Positions 8,742-16,627 of a DNA stretch of 64,000 nucleotides are shown piece by piece; within the stretch, counting starts at the first letter, position 1, and every line of letters begins with the position of its first letter. The notes under the pieces are model-generated. The model was not told where the DNA came from. It did no database searches and was given only the letters and a program-made list of their open reading frames with translations. The position numbers were made by a program, and so were the translations under genes. Source of the DNA: Paracoccus sediminilitoris (GTDB taxonomy: Bacteria > Pseudomonadota > Alphaproteobacteria > Rhodobacterales > Rhodobacteraceae). Location: assembly GCF_003259195.1 (NCBI RefSeq), contig NZ_QJPK01000006.1, positions 185,676-249,675 of the forward strand. Direction: 5' to 3'.

Positions 8742-9913
8742 GCCGCGCGTCCAGCAGCGTCCGCCGATGCCCAGGCCCACTGGAAATTATACCCGCCCAG
8801 CCAGCCGGTCACGTCCACGCATTCGCCGATGAAATACAGCCCCGGAACCTGACGGGCCTGCAGGGTTCGCGCATCCAGATCACGGGTGTCGATGCCACCA
8901 AGCGTCACCTCGGCCGTGCGATAACCCTCGGTCCCGACGGGGCGCAGAGTCCAGCGGTTCAGCCGCGCACCCAAGGCGTCCAGCACCCTGTTGGGCTGAT
9001 CGGCCAGCCGAGCCTTGGAGAGCCCCGCTTCGGCGGCGATCGCCTGCGCCAGGCGTTCGGGCAGAAGATGCGTCAGGGCGGTCGCCACGGCGATCTTGCC
9101 GCTTTCCTGCTTGCGCTGTTTCAACGCCGCCGCCACATCGGTTTGCGGACACAGATCGATCTGCAGGCTCTCTCCACCCTGCCAGAAACTTGAAATCTGC
9201 AGGATTGCGGGGCCGCTAAGACCGCGATGCGTAAATAGCAGCGCATCGCGAAACGACCCTTCCTTGTGGTCGATTCGGACCTCGAGCGATACGCCCGCCA
9301 GGGGCTTGCACAGCGCCAGGTCCTGCTCGGCAAAGGTCAGCGGCACAAGGGCCGGGCGCGTGTCCGTCACCCTCAGCCCGAATTGACGTGCCAGATCATA
9401 GGCAAAGCCCGTCGCGCCGATCTTGGGGATCGATTTTCCGCCCGTCGCCACGACAACCCGATTCGCCCGAATTACCCCTCCGGATGTCGCAAGAACGAAT
9501 TGGTCCGAATCGCGCTGAACCGATTCGACCGTGGTCCGCAGGCGCAGTTCGGCGCCCTTCATGCGTTCCAGAAGCATGTCGGTGATCTGGGTCGCCTTGC
9601 CGTCGCAAAAAAGCTGTCCCAAGGTCTTTTCGTGCCAGGCGATGCCGGCCCGGTCCACCAGGGCCACGAAATCGGCGGGGGAATAGCGTGACAGCGCGCT
9701 GGCGCAAAATCGACGATTTTGCGACAGGAACCGATCAGGTCCGGTCGCCATGTTCGTGAAATTGCAGCGCCCGCCCCCCGAAATGCGGATTTTTTCGGCC
9801 GGGGTCGCCGCATGATCCAGCACCAGAACGCGCCTTCCCTGCCCCAAGGCCGAGCCTGCGCAGAACAAGCCGGCAGCACCTGCCCCCAAGATTACGACGT
9901 CAAACTGTTCCAT
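8738..9913 (-). CDS. NAD(P)/FAD-dependent oxidoreductase, HI0933/BaiN family
   Basis: Flavoprotein of 391 aa. The FAD-binding GxGxxG is at the N-terminus (VVILGAGAAGLFCAG). Family hallmarks follow: ISGGGRCNFTN, VVVATGGKSIPKIGATG, FTHRGLSGPAILQISS and a C-terminal GWLGGYNFQWAWASG-like segment. The start at ATG 9913 places the dinucleotide-binding motif at residue 5, as usual. The physiological reaction of most members is unknown. The gene converges with the mscS-like gene, overlapping it by four bases. Confidence 0.9.
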   Translation of the reverse strand: MEQFDVVILGAGAAGLFCAGSALGQGRRVLVLDHAATPAEKIRISGGGRCNFTNMATGPDRFLSQNRRFCASALSRYSPADFVALVDRAGIAWHEKTLGQLFCDGKATQITDMLLERMKGAELRLRTTVESVQRDSDQFVLATSGGVIRANRVVVATGGKSIPKIGATGFAYDLARQFGLRVTDTRPALVPLTFAEQDLALCKPLAGVSLEVRIDHKEGSFRDALLFTHRGLSGPAILQISSFWQGGESLQIDLCPQTDVAAALKQRKQESGKIAVATALTHLLPERLAQAIAAEAGLSKARLADQPNRVLDALGARLNRWTLRPVGTEGYRTAEVTLGGIDTRDLDARTLQARQVPGLYFIGECVDVTGWLGGYNFQWAWASADAAGRAA

Positions 9914-9968
9914 AGGGCGCGAGATAGACCCGATTGAAAAAAGTGGCAAGAATTCTGCAAATTTCGAC

Positions 9969-9996
9969 TTGCACCCCCCGAACAGCTTGGCTATTC
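9969..9996 (+). promoter_or_regulatory. Probable promoter of tRNA-Gln
   Basis: TTGCAC at 9969-9974 and CTATTC at 9991-9996 are spaced by 16 bp. They end 14 bp before the first base of the tRNA. Called from position and resemblance to sigma-70 elements only. Confidence 0.4.
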
Positions 9997-10010
9997 ACCC
10001 TCTCACAAGT

Positions 10011-10085
10011 TGGGGCGTGGCCAAGTGGTAAGGCATCGGTTTTTGGTACCGTGTACCGTAGGTTCGAATCCTACCGCCCCAGCCA
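10011..10085 (+). tRNA. tRNA-Gln (anticodon TTG), CCA encoded
   Basis: A 75-base tRNA with acceptor TGGGGCG pairing CGCCCCA, a D arm with GGTAAGG, and a T arm GTAGG-TTCGAAT-CCTAC. The anticodon loop TTTTGGT reads TTG. The first pair of the anticodon stem appears to be a T-T mismatch. The 3' GCCA is encoded. A tyrosine-integrase remnant begins 116 bp downstream on the same strand, the usual arrangement when an element has used a tRNA 3' end as attachment site. Confidence 0.95.
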
Positions 10086-10200
10086 ATATCTTTTAAGTCG
10101 TTGAACTATATCGTCTTATCGAAGACGGACAGCCGATCTGGACCATTGTCCATCATCACTGTCCATCATGGCGTCTGTGTCCCCAGCTAAGGGACCCACC

Positions 10201-11958
10201 ATGGGCATTGCTAATTTCACCTTCCGTCGAGGCGCGATCTATACATGGCGTCGCCGCATTCCCAAACGTGCCGATTCAGCTGCATCGAACCTGCAGATCT
10301 CGCTGCGCACCGCTTGCCCGTGGACAGCGCGCAGGCTGGCCGTCATCGTGACAGCGGAAAAGTGAGAAGGTATTCGACCGCATGGGAATGGATGGTCTGA
10401 CGCCCGACGTGGCGCGGCAGTGGCTTGAGACGGTGATCCGCGACGAGTTGGAGGAGACGGCACGGCGCACCCGCGCGGCCTTCCATCTGCCGAAAACCGG
10501 AAATCCGGTGGAAAGTGCCCACCACGACCGACTGGCAGGCGAGGCCCTGCGCCTGGAGGCGCGCAAGGGTGCAGAGGTGGACCTGGACGAGGACGAACGC
10601 CGCGAACTGACCGCACGCGGCTATTCCAACGCCGATCTTGACTGGATCAATTACTACCAGCACCACCTCGGTCGCGCTGCCGCCACCGAAGCGATGGAGA
10701 ACAGGATCAGCCGCCGTGTGGCCAAGATTGCAGGCAAGGAGCGGATCAGCGGGTATGAGTTCTTCGACGCCAAGCGCATCTACCTGAACGGACGCGCACC
10801 GGCGCTGCTGTCCGCGAAGGACAGCCTCTAGAGCGGCTTCGAGGACGCCATGCAGATGGCCCCAGCCGGATTCGGGAGGGCAAGCAGCCTGACGGGCCTC
10901 AGCCAGCCTCACAGGCCATTCAGGACCCTACCCCCGCCCCTAAACCTGAACCAGCCTTCGACCCGGCACTAGAAGCGGTGGCCGATCGTTTAGCAGGTCG
11001 CAAAGAGAAGCGCGGGCGGGTGACTGACAAGACCGCCTACCAGATCCGCAAAACTGCCGAGCTTCTGCGCGAAGCGACCGGGGTCGGTGACATCCGCATG
11101 CTGCGGCAAGAGCACCTGATGACATTCAGCAACATCATGCATGCCGTGCCCCCGACCTATCGCAAGACCCCGAAGGAGCGGGAGATGACATTGCAGGAGA
11201 TCATCGCCGCAGCAGAAGCCGCAGGCGGCAAGCAAGGCTTTGCAGCAGCGACGATCAACCGAAACCTCGGCTTCGTGGGCCAGATCATCAAGCACGCCCG
11301 GTCAGAGGGCATTCCACTCGATCCTCTCCTGGATACGCGGGACCTGCGCGAGACAGACCCCGAGGATGAACAGGACAAGGTGGCCTCATTCAGCCGTGAG
11401 GATCTGCAGCGCCTCTTCGCAGGCCCGGTCTGGCAAGGTTGCCTGAGCGCAGGGCGGCGCACGCAGCCCGGTGTTGTTGTGATCAAGGACGCGCTCTACT
11501 GGCTGCCGCTGATCGCCGCCTATACAGGCGCAAGTCGCGAGGAAATCGCGGGCCTGGCGCGCGAGGACATCATCACCGAGGACGGCATCCCCGCCTTCCA
11601 CTTTCGCCCGACCGAGATCAGGCGGCTCAAGAACCGTCCGTCGCAGCGCAAGGTGCCGATCCATCCACACCTGCTGGAATTGGGCTTCATGGAGCATGTT
11701 GCCCAAGTCGAAACAGGACAGATCTTCCCGGACCTGAAACAGCGCAAGGGACGAGGCACTTTGTCGGATGCTATCAGCTTCAACTGGCACAAGTTGCTGC
11801 ACGCGCAATTGGACTAGGATGCCGCGAAGAAGAACTTCCATTCATTCCGCCACTGGGTCACCGACGAACTGCGCTACCGGCAGGAAGTGCCGGAGCTGTC
11901 ACGCCACCACCTCCTCGGCCATGCTATCAGTTCTGAAGAGGACCGCCGCTACGGCTAG
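10201..11958 (+). pseudogene. Tyrosine site-specific integrase, broken
   Basis: The remains of a phage/ICE-type integrase with a DUF6538-like N-terminus (MGIANFTFRRGAIYTWRRR). Four lesions can be seen. There is an extra A in the AAAA run near 10358-10361 that shifts the frame. A TAG lies at 10829-10831. A second frame change lies around 10850-10860. An in-frame TAG sits at 11815-11817. Past that TAG the frame still encodes the catalytic end: HSFRH, LGH and RRYG, with the first arginine in GASREEIAGL. The ancestral protein was about 580 aa. It lies just after tRNA-Gln and marks an old integrated element. No second copy of the tRNA 3' end was noticed by eye. Confidence 0.85.
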
Positions 11959-12364
11959 CGCACGCCCCTGCCCCTTCTGAAGCCATTGATAGACGGACTA
12001 CCGCGTGTTTTCTGACCGCCGGGAGTGCGTCAAACTGAAAGCGGGCGAACAACATGCATCACTACCACCTTCGCGAACCGGCCCAAAGCGGCCTGACAGT
12101 GCCGGACTGACGCCGCCCTGCACCATTCCCAGATCGGACGTTCGTGCTTGGCGCAGCGAGATCGGCGGATCATAGTCTGCTATGCGGGACGGAGCTGCCG
12201 TTGACCGCCTTTAATATCCTGCCTAACCTCTGCCCGTCTAAAACAGGTTAGGCTCGGGAAGGTTGGCCCGGCCCCCGCGTTCTGCGGGTCCTTCCGCTGC
12301 AAGTCAGCGGCCCAAGACTATCAAGGCGTCTGCGCGGTGCAGCCGCCGATAGGAAGGGCATGAC
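11959..12364. other. Gene-free spacer after the integrase remnant
   Basis: About 400 bp with no credible coding frame. It holds one copy of a 62-bp repeat (12130-12191) and short GC-rich inverted repeats near 12250-12320, such as CCGCTG/CAGCGG. The last part must carry the promoter for the VOC gene. Confidence 0.5.
12130..12191. repeat. Intergenic repeat, copy A (62 bp)
   Basis: Matches 12958-13019 at about 55 of 62 positions, counted by eye. The shared core includes CGGACGTTCGTGC and GCGCAGCGAGATCGGCGG. It lies upstream of the VOC gene in the gene-poor accessory region. Confidence 0.8.
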
Positions 12365-12790
12365 ATGAAACCTAGAATTTCCGTTCTGACATTCGGCGTG
12401 AGCAATCTTGAACGGCCGCTTTCTTTCTATCGCGACGGTCTTGGGCTGCCAACGAAAGGCATTATCGGCCAAGAATTCGAACATGGTGCGCTGGCGTTCT
12501 TTGACCTCTCAGAGTGTTTAAAACTTGCCCTTTTTGCGCAAGCCAACATTGCCCACGATACCGGATTGCCGGTGCAGCCGGTCAGCTCGACTGCCATTAC
12601 CATTGGCCACAACGTGTCACAAAAGGAAGAAGTCGATCAATGCATGGAGGCTGCAGCACAGGCAGGTGCCGAAGTGATCAAATCCGCCCAAGACACATTC
12701 TACGGTGGCTACGCGGGCTATTTCCGCGACCCTGACGGGCATCTCTGGGAAATCGTCTGGAACCCGGACCTGCCTCCGCCCGAAGACTGA
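12365..12790 (+). CDS. VOC family (glyoxalase/bleomycin-resistance fold) protein
   Basis: Small metal-dependent-type enzyme or binding protein of 141 aa. It starts MKPRISVLTFGVSNLERPLSFYRDGLG, a standard first VOC half, and ends with the second-half signature GYAGYFRDPDGHLWEIVWN. Conserved His and Glu metal-site positions are visible in GHLWEIVW. It stands alone in the accessory region, flanked by copies of the 62-bp repeat. The substrate cannot be deduced. Confidence 0.88.
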   Translation: MKPRISVLTFGVSNLERPLSFYRDGLGLPTKGIIGQEFEHGALAFFDLSECLKLALFAQANIAHDTGLPVQPVSSTAITIGHNVSQKEEVDQCMEAAAQAGAEVIKSAQDTFYGGYAGYFRDPDGHLWEIVWNPDLPPPED

Positions 12791-12891
12791 GCCGTCATTC
12801 AATAGTCGCTGGCGCTTTGAGGGTCGGCAGCAGCTTTGGGCTCTTCGCGCCGACCTGCCTTCCCTGGTGCACGGGCCAGTTCGCGGCGGCC

Positions 12892-12919
12892 CCTGACCCG
12901 CGCTCCCGGCCCATTGCCG
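12892..12919. repeat. Short intergenic repeat, first copy (28 bp)
   Basis: Matches 14365-14392 at 25 of 28 positions, sharing TGACCCGCGC and CGGCCCATTGCCG. It lies about 40 bp before copy B of the 62-bp repeat, so the repeat unit may be about 130 bp long and degenerate. The whole gap 12791-13091 carries only these repeats. Confidence 0.7.
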
Positions 12920-12957
12920 CCGGTCAGTCTCTGACTGGCGCTGCGGTGCAGCTTCCC

Positions 12958-13019
12958 CAGACCGGACGTTCGTGCCTAGCGCAGCGAGATCGGCGGGCCA
13001 CAGTCTGCTATGCGAGACG
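12958..13019. repeat. Intergenic repeat, copy B (62 bp)
   Basis: Second copy of the repeat at 12130-12191. The seven or so differences are mostly transitions (A/G, C/T), suggesting mutational drift rather than recent duplication. It lies just upstream of the P-loop kinase-like gene. Confidence 0.8.
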
Positions 13020-13091
13020 AAGCGGACATTGTAGAAGGTGACGCGCGCCGCTATTGCCCACTTGGTTTTGACTGCTAACGGCGGGACTGAC

Positions 13092-13634
13092 GTGCCAAGA
13101 ATATACTTGATCGGAGCATCATGCTCGGGCGCCTCAACGCTTGGCGCGACACTGTCCGCGCAGATGGGCGTGCCACTGCTGGACGTAGACGACTTTTATT
13201 GGATGCCAACAGACCCACCATTCACGACAAAGCGCCTGCCAGAACATCGGGTCCGCTTGATCCGACAGCGGCAATCCCAGACGGACGGTTGGGTTCTGTC
13301 AGGCTCCTTTGTGGGTTGGGGGGATATCCTGATTGAGCATGTCGAGATCATCGCCTTCCTATATACACCTACCGCGATACGGCTGCGACGTCTGGAGAGC
13401 CGAGAGGCACAAAGACATGGTGATCGTATCCTGCCGGGTGGCGACATGTATGAAGGCCACCTGGCATTCCGTGACTGGGCATCTCGATATGATGACTCCT
13501 CGTTCACAGGACGCAATCTCGCGCAGCATGAACGCTGGCTCAAAGCACAAACCGCGCCGGTTCTGAGGCTTGACGGCACACAGCCGGCTGAAGTGTTGGC
13601 TGAGAAATTCACGGCCGCGCTGGAACGTCTCTGA
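13092..13634 (+). CDS. P-loop ATPase, adenylate-kinase-like (AAA family)
   Basis: Predicted nucleotide-binding protein of 180 aa. The P-loop is at the very N-terminus (MPRIYLIGASCSGASTLG), with GASCSGAST in place of the usual GASGSGTST. A later DVDDFYWMPTDPPFTTKR matches the substrate-loop region of adenylate-kinase-like proteins found beside resistance and housekeeping genes. I chose GTG 13092 because relatives begin directly with the P-loop; the frame is open to 13038. Function unknown. It stands alone between repeats. Confidence 0.75.
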   Translation: MPRIYLIGASCSGASTLGATLSAQMGVPLLDVDDFYWMPTDPPFTTKRLPEHRVRLIRQRQSQTDGWVLSGSFVGWGDILIEHVEIIAFLYTPTAIRLRRLESREAQRHGDRILPGGDMYEGHLAFRDWASRYDDSSFTGRNLAQHERWLKAQTAPVLRLDGTQPAEVLAEKFTAALERL

Positions 13635-13706
13635 AAGGCCACGAAGGGCTCGATCCCTACCTTCGTGAATGTGGTCTGGCAGGGAATAGCCCTGCCAGGC
13701 CTGTTC

Positions 13707-14159
13707 TCAGGTCTTGATACGGAGTGCCGCATTCGGGAACGGGAACCCGAAGTCATCGACCGCGCGCCGGGAAACCTCCTGAAATCCGAGCGTCCTGTAA
13801 AAGCGGACGGCTCGTTCATTCTCGATGTAAACCTCAAGGGACAGTTCGCCCTTTCGGGCCAAGGCATCGGCGATAAGCCTGCGCCCGATACCGTGACCTT
13901 GCCAGCCCGGCGCGATGAATATGCCGCCGATGAAACATCCCAGAAGGCCGATGAAGCCAACAGCTTCTCCGTCAAGGCAGACCACGGAAGTCTCCGCCTT
14001 CGGCAGATACGCCTCCTCGATCAGCTTGCGCTGTTCAGTCAACCTTTTTTCACCGATGAAGGGGTGCGCCTCCAGCGATGCTTCGAACCAGATGGTCGAA
14101 AGTATTTTAAGATCCGTTGCCGTGTCAAAGGGCCGGATCACCACGCTAACGTTCTTCAT
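13707..14159 (-). CDS. GNAT family N-acetyltransferase
   Basis: Acetyl-CoA-dependent acyltransferase of 150 aa. The acetyl-CoA loop is IAPGWQGHGIGRRLI (the Q/R-x-x-G-x-G/A motif), preceded by the beta-4 segment GFIGLLGCFIGGIFI and followed by LEVYIENERAVRFYRTLGF, all standard GNAT features. The start MKNVSVVIRPF at 14159 is preferred; an ATG eight codons upstream (14183) is possible. It converges with the P-loop gene. Substrate unknown. Confidence 0.85.
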   Translation of the reverse strand: MKNVSVVIRPFDTATDLKILSTIWFEASLEAHPFIGEKRLTEQRKLIEEAYLPKAETSVVCLDGEAVGFIGLLGCFIGGIFIAPGWQGHGIGRRLIADALARKGELSLEVYIENERAVRFYRTLGFQEVSRRAVDDFGFPFPNAALRIKT

Positions 14160-14364
14160 GACAACTTCACAGAAATCATGCAAAGAAGGTCGGCATCCAT
14201 GTGTCGAGCGATGCCGCTACTTGCGGGTCAATCGAAGCCTCTGTGCATAAATCTTCGGCTGTGGCGGGCCGAACATAGGCCGCCCCGCCACCAGTTTCAA
14301 TGACCGCAAAGGGCTCTCCACTTTGATCTGCCGCCCTTGGCGACGCCGCAGGAACGCGGGAGCC

Positions 14365-14392
14365 TCTGACCCGCGCACTCGGCCCATTGCCG
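14365..14392. repeat. Short intergenic repeat, second copy (28 bp)
   Basis: Partner of 12892-12919 (25 of 28 identical). The sequence after it keeps only patchy similarity to the longer unit, for example GCTGCGG-GCAG, so this copy is more decayed. Confidence 0.65.
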
Positions 14393-14628
14393 ACCTTGAA
14401 ACTGGGTGACAACGCTGCGGCGCAGTTTTACCAAAGCGGTAATTCAAGCGTCGCGCAGCATTTTCAGACGGCCACCGTTGGTTCAGCGGGACCTTCCGGT
14501 CATTCGCTGCAATTACAGCGTCATCGTTGCCATTGGCTTATAAGGCACGCCGCGACGCAGCAGATAAATTTCTGATTGATGCAAAGCGGACACCGCGTCG
14601 CGTGAAGCGAGCTTGCCGCACCCCATTC

Positions 14629-14678
14629 TTTACACGTTCCTTACGCGCCTAGCCCACATCACGCATAGCCTCCTTACG
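14629..14678 (+). promoter_or_regulatory. KdpE-box-like repeats upstream of kdp
   Basis: TTTACA at 14629-14634 and CTTACG at 14640-14645 are spaced by five bases. A further CTTACG lies at 14673-14678. The E. coli KdpE site is a TTTATA-N5-TTTACA type repeat, so spacing and sequence are suggestive. No kdpD or kdpE gene lies in this window, so the link is tentative. Confidence 0.3.
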
Positions 14679-14690
14679 CCGCCTTCGGTG

Positions 14691-14731
14691 ATCGTCCATG
14701 CGACACAACACGAAGGTGACGCATGGACGAT
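14691..14731 (+). promoter_or_regulatory. Perfect 12-bp inverted repeat covering the first start codon of the kdp operon
   Basis: ATCGTCCATGCG (14691-14702) pairs exactly with CGCATGGACGAT (14720-14731), leaving a 17-base loop. The right arm contains the ATG at 14723. The loop contains the GAAGGTGA Shine-Dalgarno region. As RNA this would fold the start codon into a GC-rich stem and could control translation of the operon's first cistron. Confidence 0.55.
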
Positions 14732-14806
14732 ATCATTTATCTCGCTCTCGGCGCGGCCGGGTTTCTGGTCTTCATGGCCGGGACCCGCGCGCTGACGCGC
14801 CTGTGA
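14723..14806 (+). CDS. 27-residue membrane microprotein at the head of the kdp operon
   Basis: Reads MDDIIYLALGAAGFLVFMAG, then TRALTRL and a stop. This is one hydrophobic helix with an acidic N-terminus and a basic C-terminus. GAAGGTGA lies just upstream of the ATG, and its stop is 11 bp before kdpF. It is too small to classify. Its place directly before kdpF and its single-helix design suggest a small accessory subunit or a leader ORF. The start codon lies in the stem of a 12-bp inverted repeat. Confidence 0.6.
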   Translation: MDDIIYLALGAAGFLVFMAGTRALTRL

Positions 14807-14817
14807 CGGAGGGCCAG

Positions 14818-14904
14818 ATGTTCGATCTGATCCTCGGCCTTGTCGTCGCGGCGGGGCTTCTTGGCTATCTCGTCGTGGCGCTGATGCGCCCCGACCGGTT
14901 CTGA
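14818..14904 (+). CDS. kdpF: K+-transporting ATPase subunit F
   Basis: A 28-aa single-helix peptide (MFDLILGLVVAAGLLGYLVV, then ALMRPDRF). This is the classic KdpF pattern: a hydrophobic helix, Y/L-V-x-A-L-x-x-P, and an Arg-Phe end. GGAGGG precedes the ATG. It lies 10 bp before kdpA. KdpF stabilises the KdpABC complex in E. coli. Confidence 0.9.
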   Translation: MFDLILGLVVAAGLLGYLVVALMRPDRF

Positions 14905-14914
14905 GGGCGGAGCC

Positions 14915-16618
14915 ATGCCGTCAAGCTATCTCGTCCTCATTCTCTACTGTGCTGCAACGGTCGGCCTCGCCTGGTTGCTGGCGGGCTACATGCACCGGGT
15001 CTTTACCGGTCGACGCGTCTGGCTGAGCACCATCATTTCACCCATCGAGCGAGGCTGCCTTGCTGTCGCCGGGCCGGCCGCCACGCGTGCGCAAGGATGG
15101 GCCAGCTATGCCATGGCGGTCCTCGTCTTCAACATGGCTGGATTCGCGTTCCTCTATGTCGTCCTGCGCCTGCAAGGGATACTTCCATGGAACCCGGAGG
15201 GTATCAGGCCCATGTCTGCCGATCTGGCCTTCAACACCGCAGTCAGCTTCGTCACCAACACCAACTGGCAGGCTTATTCCGGCGAAGTGCAACTGAGCTA
15301 TCTTGCGCAGATGGTCGGGCTGACCGCGCAGAATTTCGTCTCGGCCGCGACCGGGATGGCGGTGGCCGTCGCAGTGATCCGCGGATTTGTCGCAACGGGT
15401 GATGGAAGGATCGGCAACTTCTGGACCGACATGACGCGCGCAGTGCTCTACGTTCTTCTGCCGATCTCGATCCTCGTGGCGATTCTGCTGATCTGGCAGG
15501 GCGTGCCGCAATCGCTCGGCGCCTATATCCGCGCGACAACGCTGGAGGGCGCCAGTCAGGTCATCGCGCAGGGTCCTGCGGCCAGCCAGATCGCGATCAA
15601 GCAGTTGGGCACCAATGGCGGCGGCTTTTTCGGCGTCAACTCGGCCCATCCGCTGGAAAACCCGACGATCCTGTCGAACATGGTCCAGTCGGTGCTGATC
15701 CTGCTGATCCCGGTCGCCTTCTGCTTTCTCTTCGGTCGCATGGTCCAGGACCGGCGCCAAGGCTGGGCGATCTTTGCTGCCATGGGCGTGCTGTTCATCG
15801 CGGGCCTTGTCCTGATCAACGGCTTCGAGCAGGCGGGCAACCCGATGCTGACCGATCTGACCGGCATCACCGGCCCGAACATGGAGGGTAAGGAGGTCCG
15901 CTTTGGCGCCACGCTCTCGGCGCTCTGGGCACAAGTGACGACGGCGGCGTCGAACGGGTCTGTCAACGCCATGCATGACAGCTTCATGCCCATGTCGGGC
16001 CTGGTGATGCTGCTGAACATGCAGATCGGCGAGGTGATCTTCGGTGGCGTCGGCGCGGGCTTCTACGGGATGCTGCTCTATGTCGTGCTGGCTGTGTTCC
16101 TGGCCGGGCTGATGGTCGGACGCACACCGGAATATCTGGGCAAGAAGATCGAGGGCCGCGAGGTGACGCTGGCCGTGCTGGCCTTCCTGTCGATGCCGCT
16201 TGGCATCCTGGTCTTCGGTGCGATCTCGGCGGTGGTGCCGGCGGGGCTGGCGGCGGTGCAGGATGCGGGGCCGCATGGCCTGTCCGAGATCCTCTATGCC
16301 TACAGCTCGGCCACGGGCAACAACGGCTCGGCCTTTGCGGGTTTCGGGGCGGGTGCGCCTTTCTACACGACGCTGCAGGGCATCGCCATGCTGCTGGGCC
16401 GCTATGCGATCATCATCCCCATGCTGGCCATCGCCGGATCGCTGGCGATGAAGCGCCCGGCGCCGGCCACGGCTGGAACCTTCCCGACCCACGGGCCGCT
16501 TTTCGTGACCCTTCTGGTCATCACCGTGCTGATCCTGGGCGCGCTGACCTTCTTCCCGGCCCTCGTCCTGGGCCCCATCGCCGAGCATGTGTCCATGCTG
16601 GGCGGGCAAAGCTTCTGA
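14915..16618 (+). CDS. kdpA: K+-transporting ATPase subunit A
   Basis: K+-binding and channel-like subunit of the high-affinity Kdp ATPase, 567 aa, full length, with about ten membrane helices. The four selectivity-filter regions can be seen: VTNTNWQAYSGE, IKQLGTNGGGFFGVNS, a third near the segment starting FMPMSGLVMLLNMQIGEVIFGG, and SSATGNNGSAFAGF. The loop ITGPNMEGKEVRFG is also conserved. The short 9-bp gap to kdpB and the order F-A-B-C match the standard operon. Confidence 0.97.
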   Translation: MPSSYLVLILYCAATVGLAWLLAGYMHRVFTGRRVWLSTIISPIERGCLAVAGPAATRAQGWASYAMAVLVFNMAGFAFLYVVLRLQGILPWNPEGIRPMSADLAFNTAVSFVTNTNWQAYSGEVQLSYLAQMVGLTAQNFVSAATGMAVAVAVIRGFVATGDGRIGNFWTDMTRAVLYVLLPISILVAILLIWQGVPQSLGAYIRATTLEGASQVIAQGPAASQIAIKQLGTNGGGFFGVNSAHPLENPTILSNMVQSVLILLIPVAFCFLFGRMVQDRRQGWAIFAAMGVLFIAGLVLINGFEQAGNPMLTDLTGITGPNMEGKEVRFGATLSALWAQVTTAASNGSVNAMHDSFMPMSGLVMLLNMQIGEVIFGGVGAGFYGMLLYVVLAVFLAGLMVGRTPEYLGKKIEGREVTLAVLAFLSMPLGILVFGAISAVVPAGLAAVQDAGPHGLSEILYAYSSATGNNGSAFAGFGAGAPFYTTLQGIAMLLGRYAIIIPMLAIAGSLAMKRPAPATAGTFPTHGPLFVTLLVITVLILGALTFFPALVLGPIAEHVSMLGGQSF

Positions 16619-16627
16619 GGCGGAACC

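Larger units (their letters stand above)
14160..14722. other. Gene-free spacer upstream of kdp, with repeat remnants
   Basis: About 560 bp. The first half carries a repeat copy (14365-14392) and further degenerate repeat-like sequence up to about 14600, with no coding frame that looks like protein. The last 100 bp hold the candidate kdp promoter elements and leader hairpin listed separately. Confidence 0.5.

Noticed and set aside
12130..14392. Integron attC sites
   Set aside because: The repeats do not show the paired core sites of attC, and no integron integrase was found; kept only as a repeat family.
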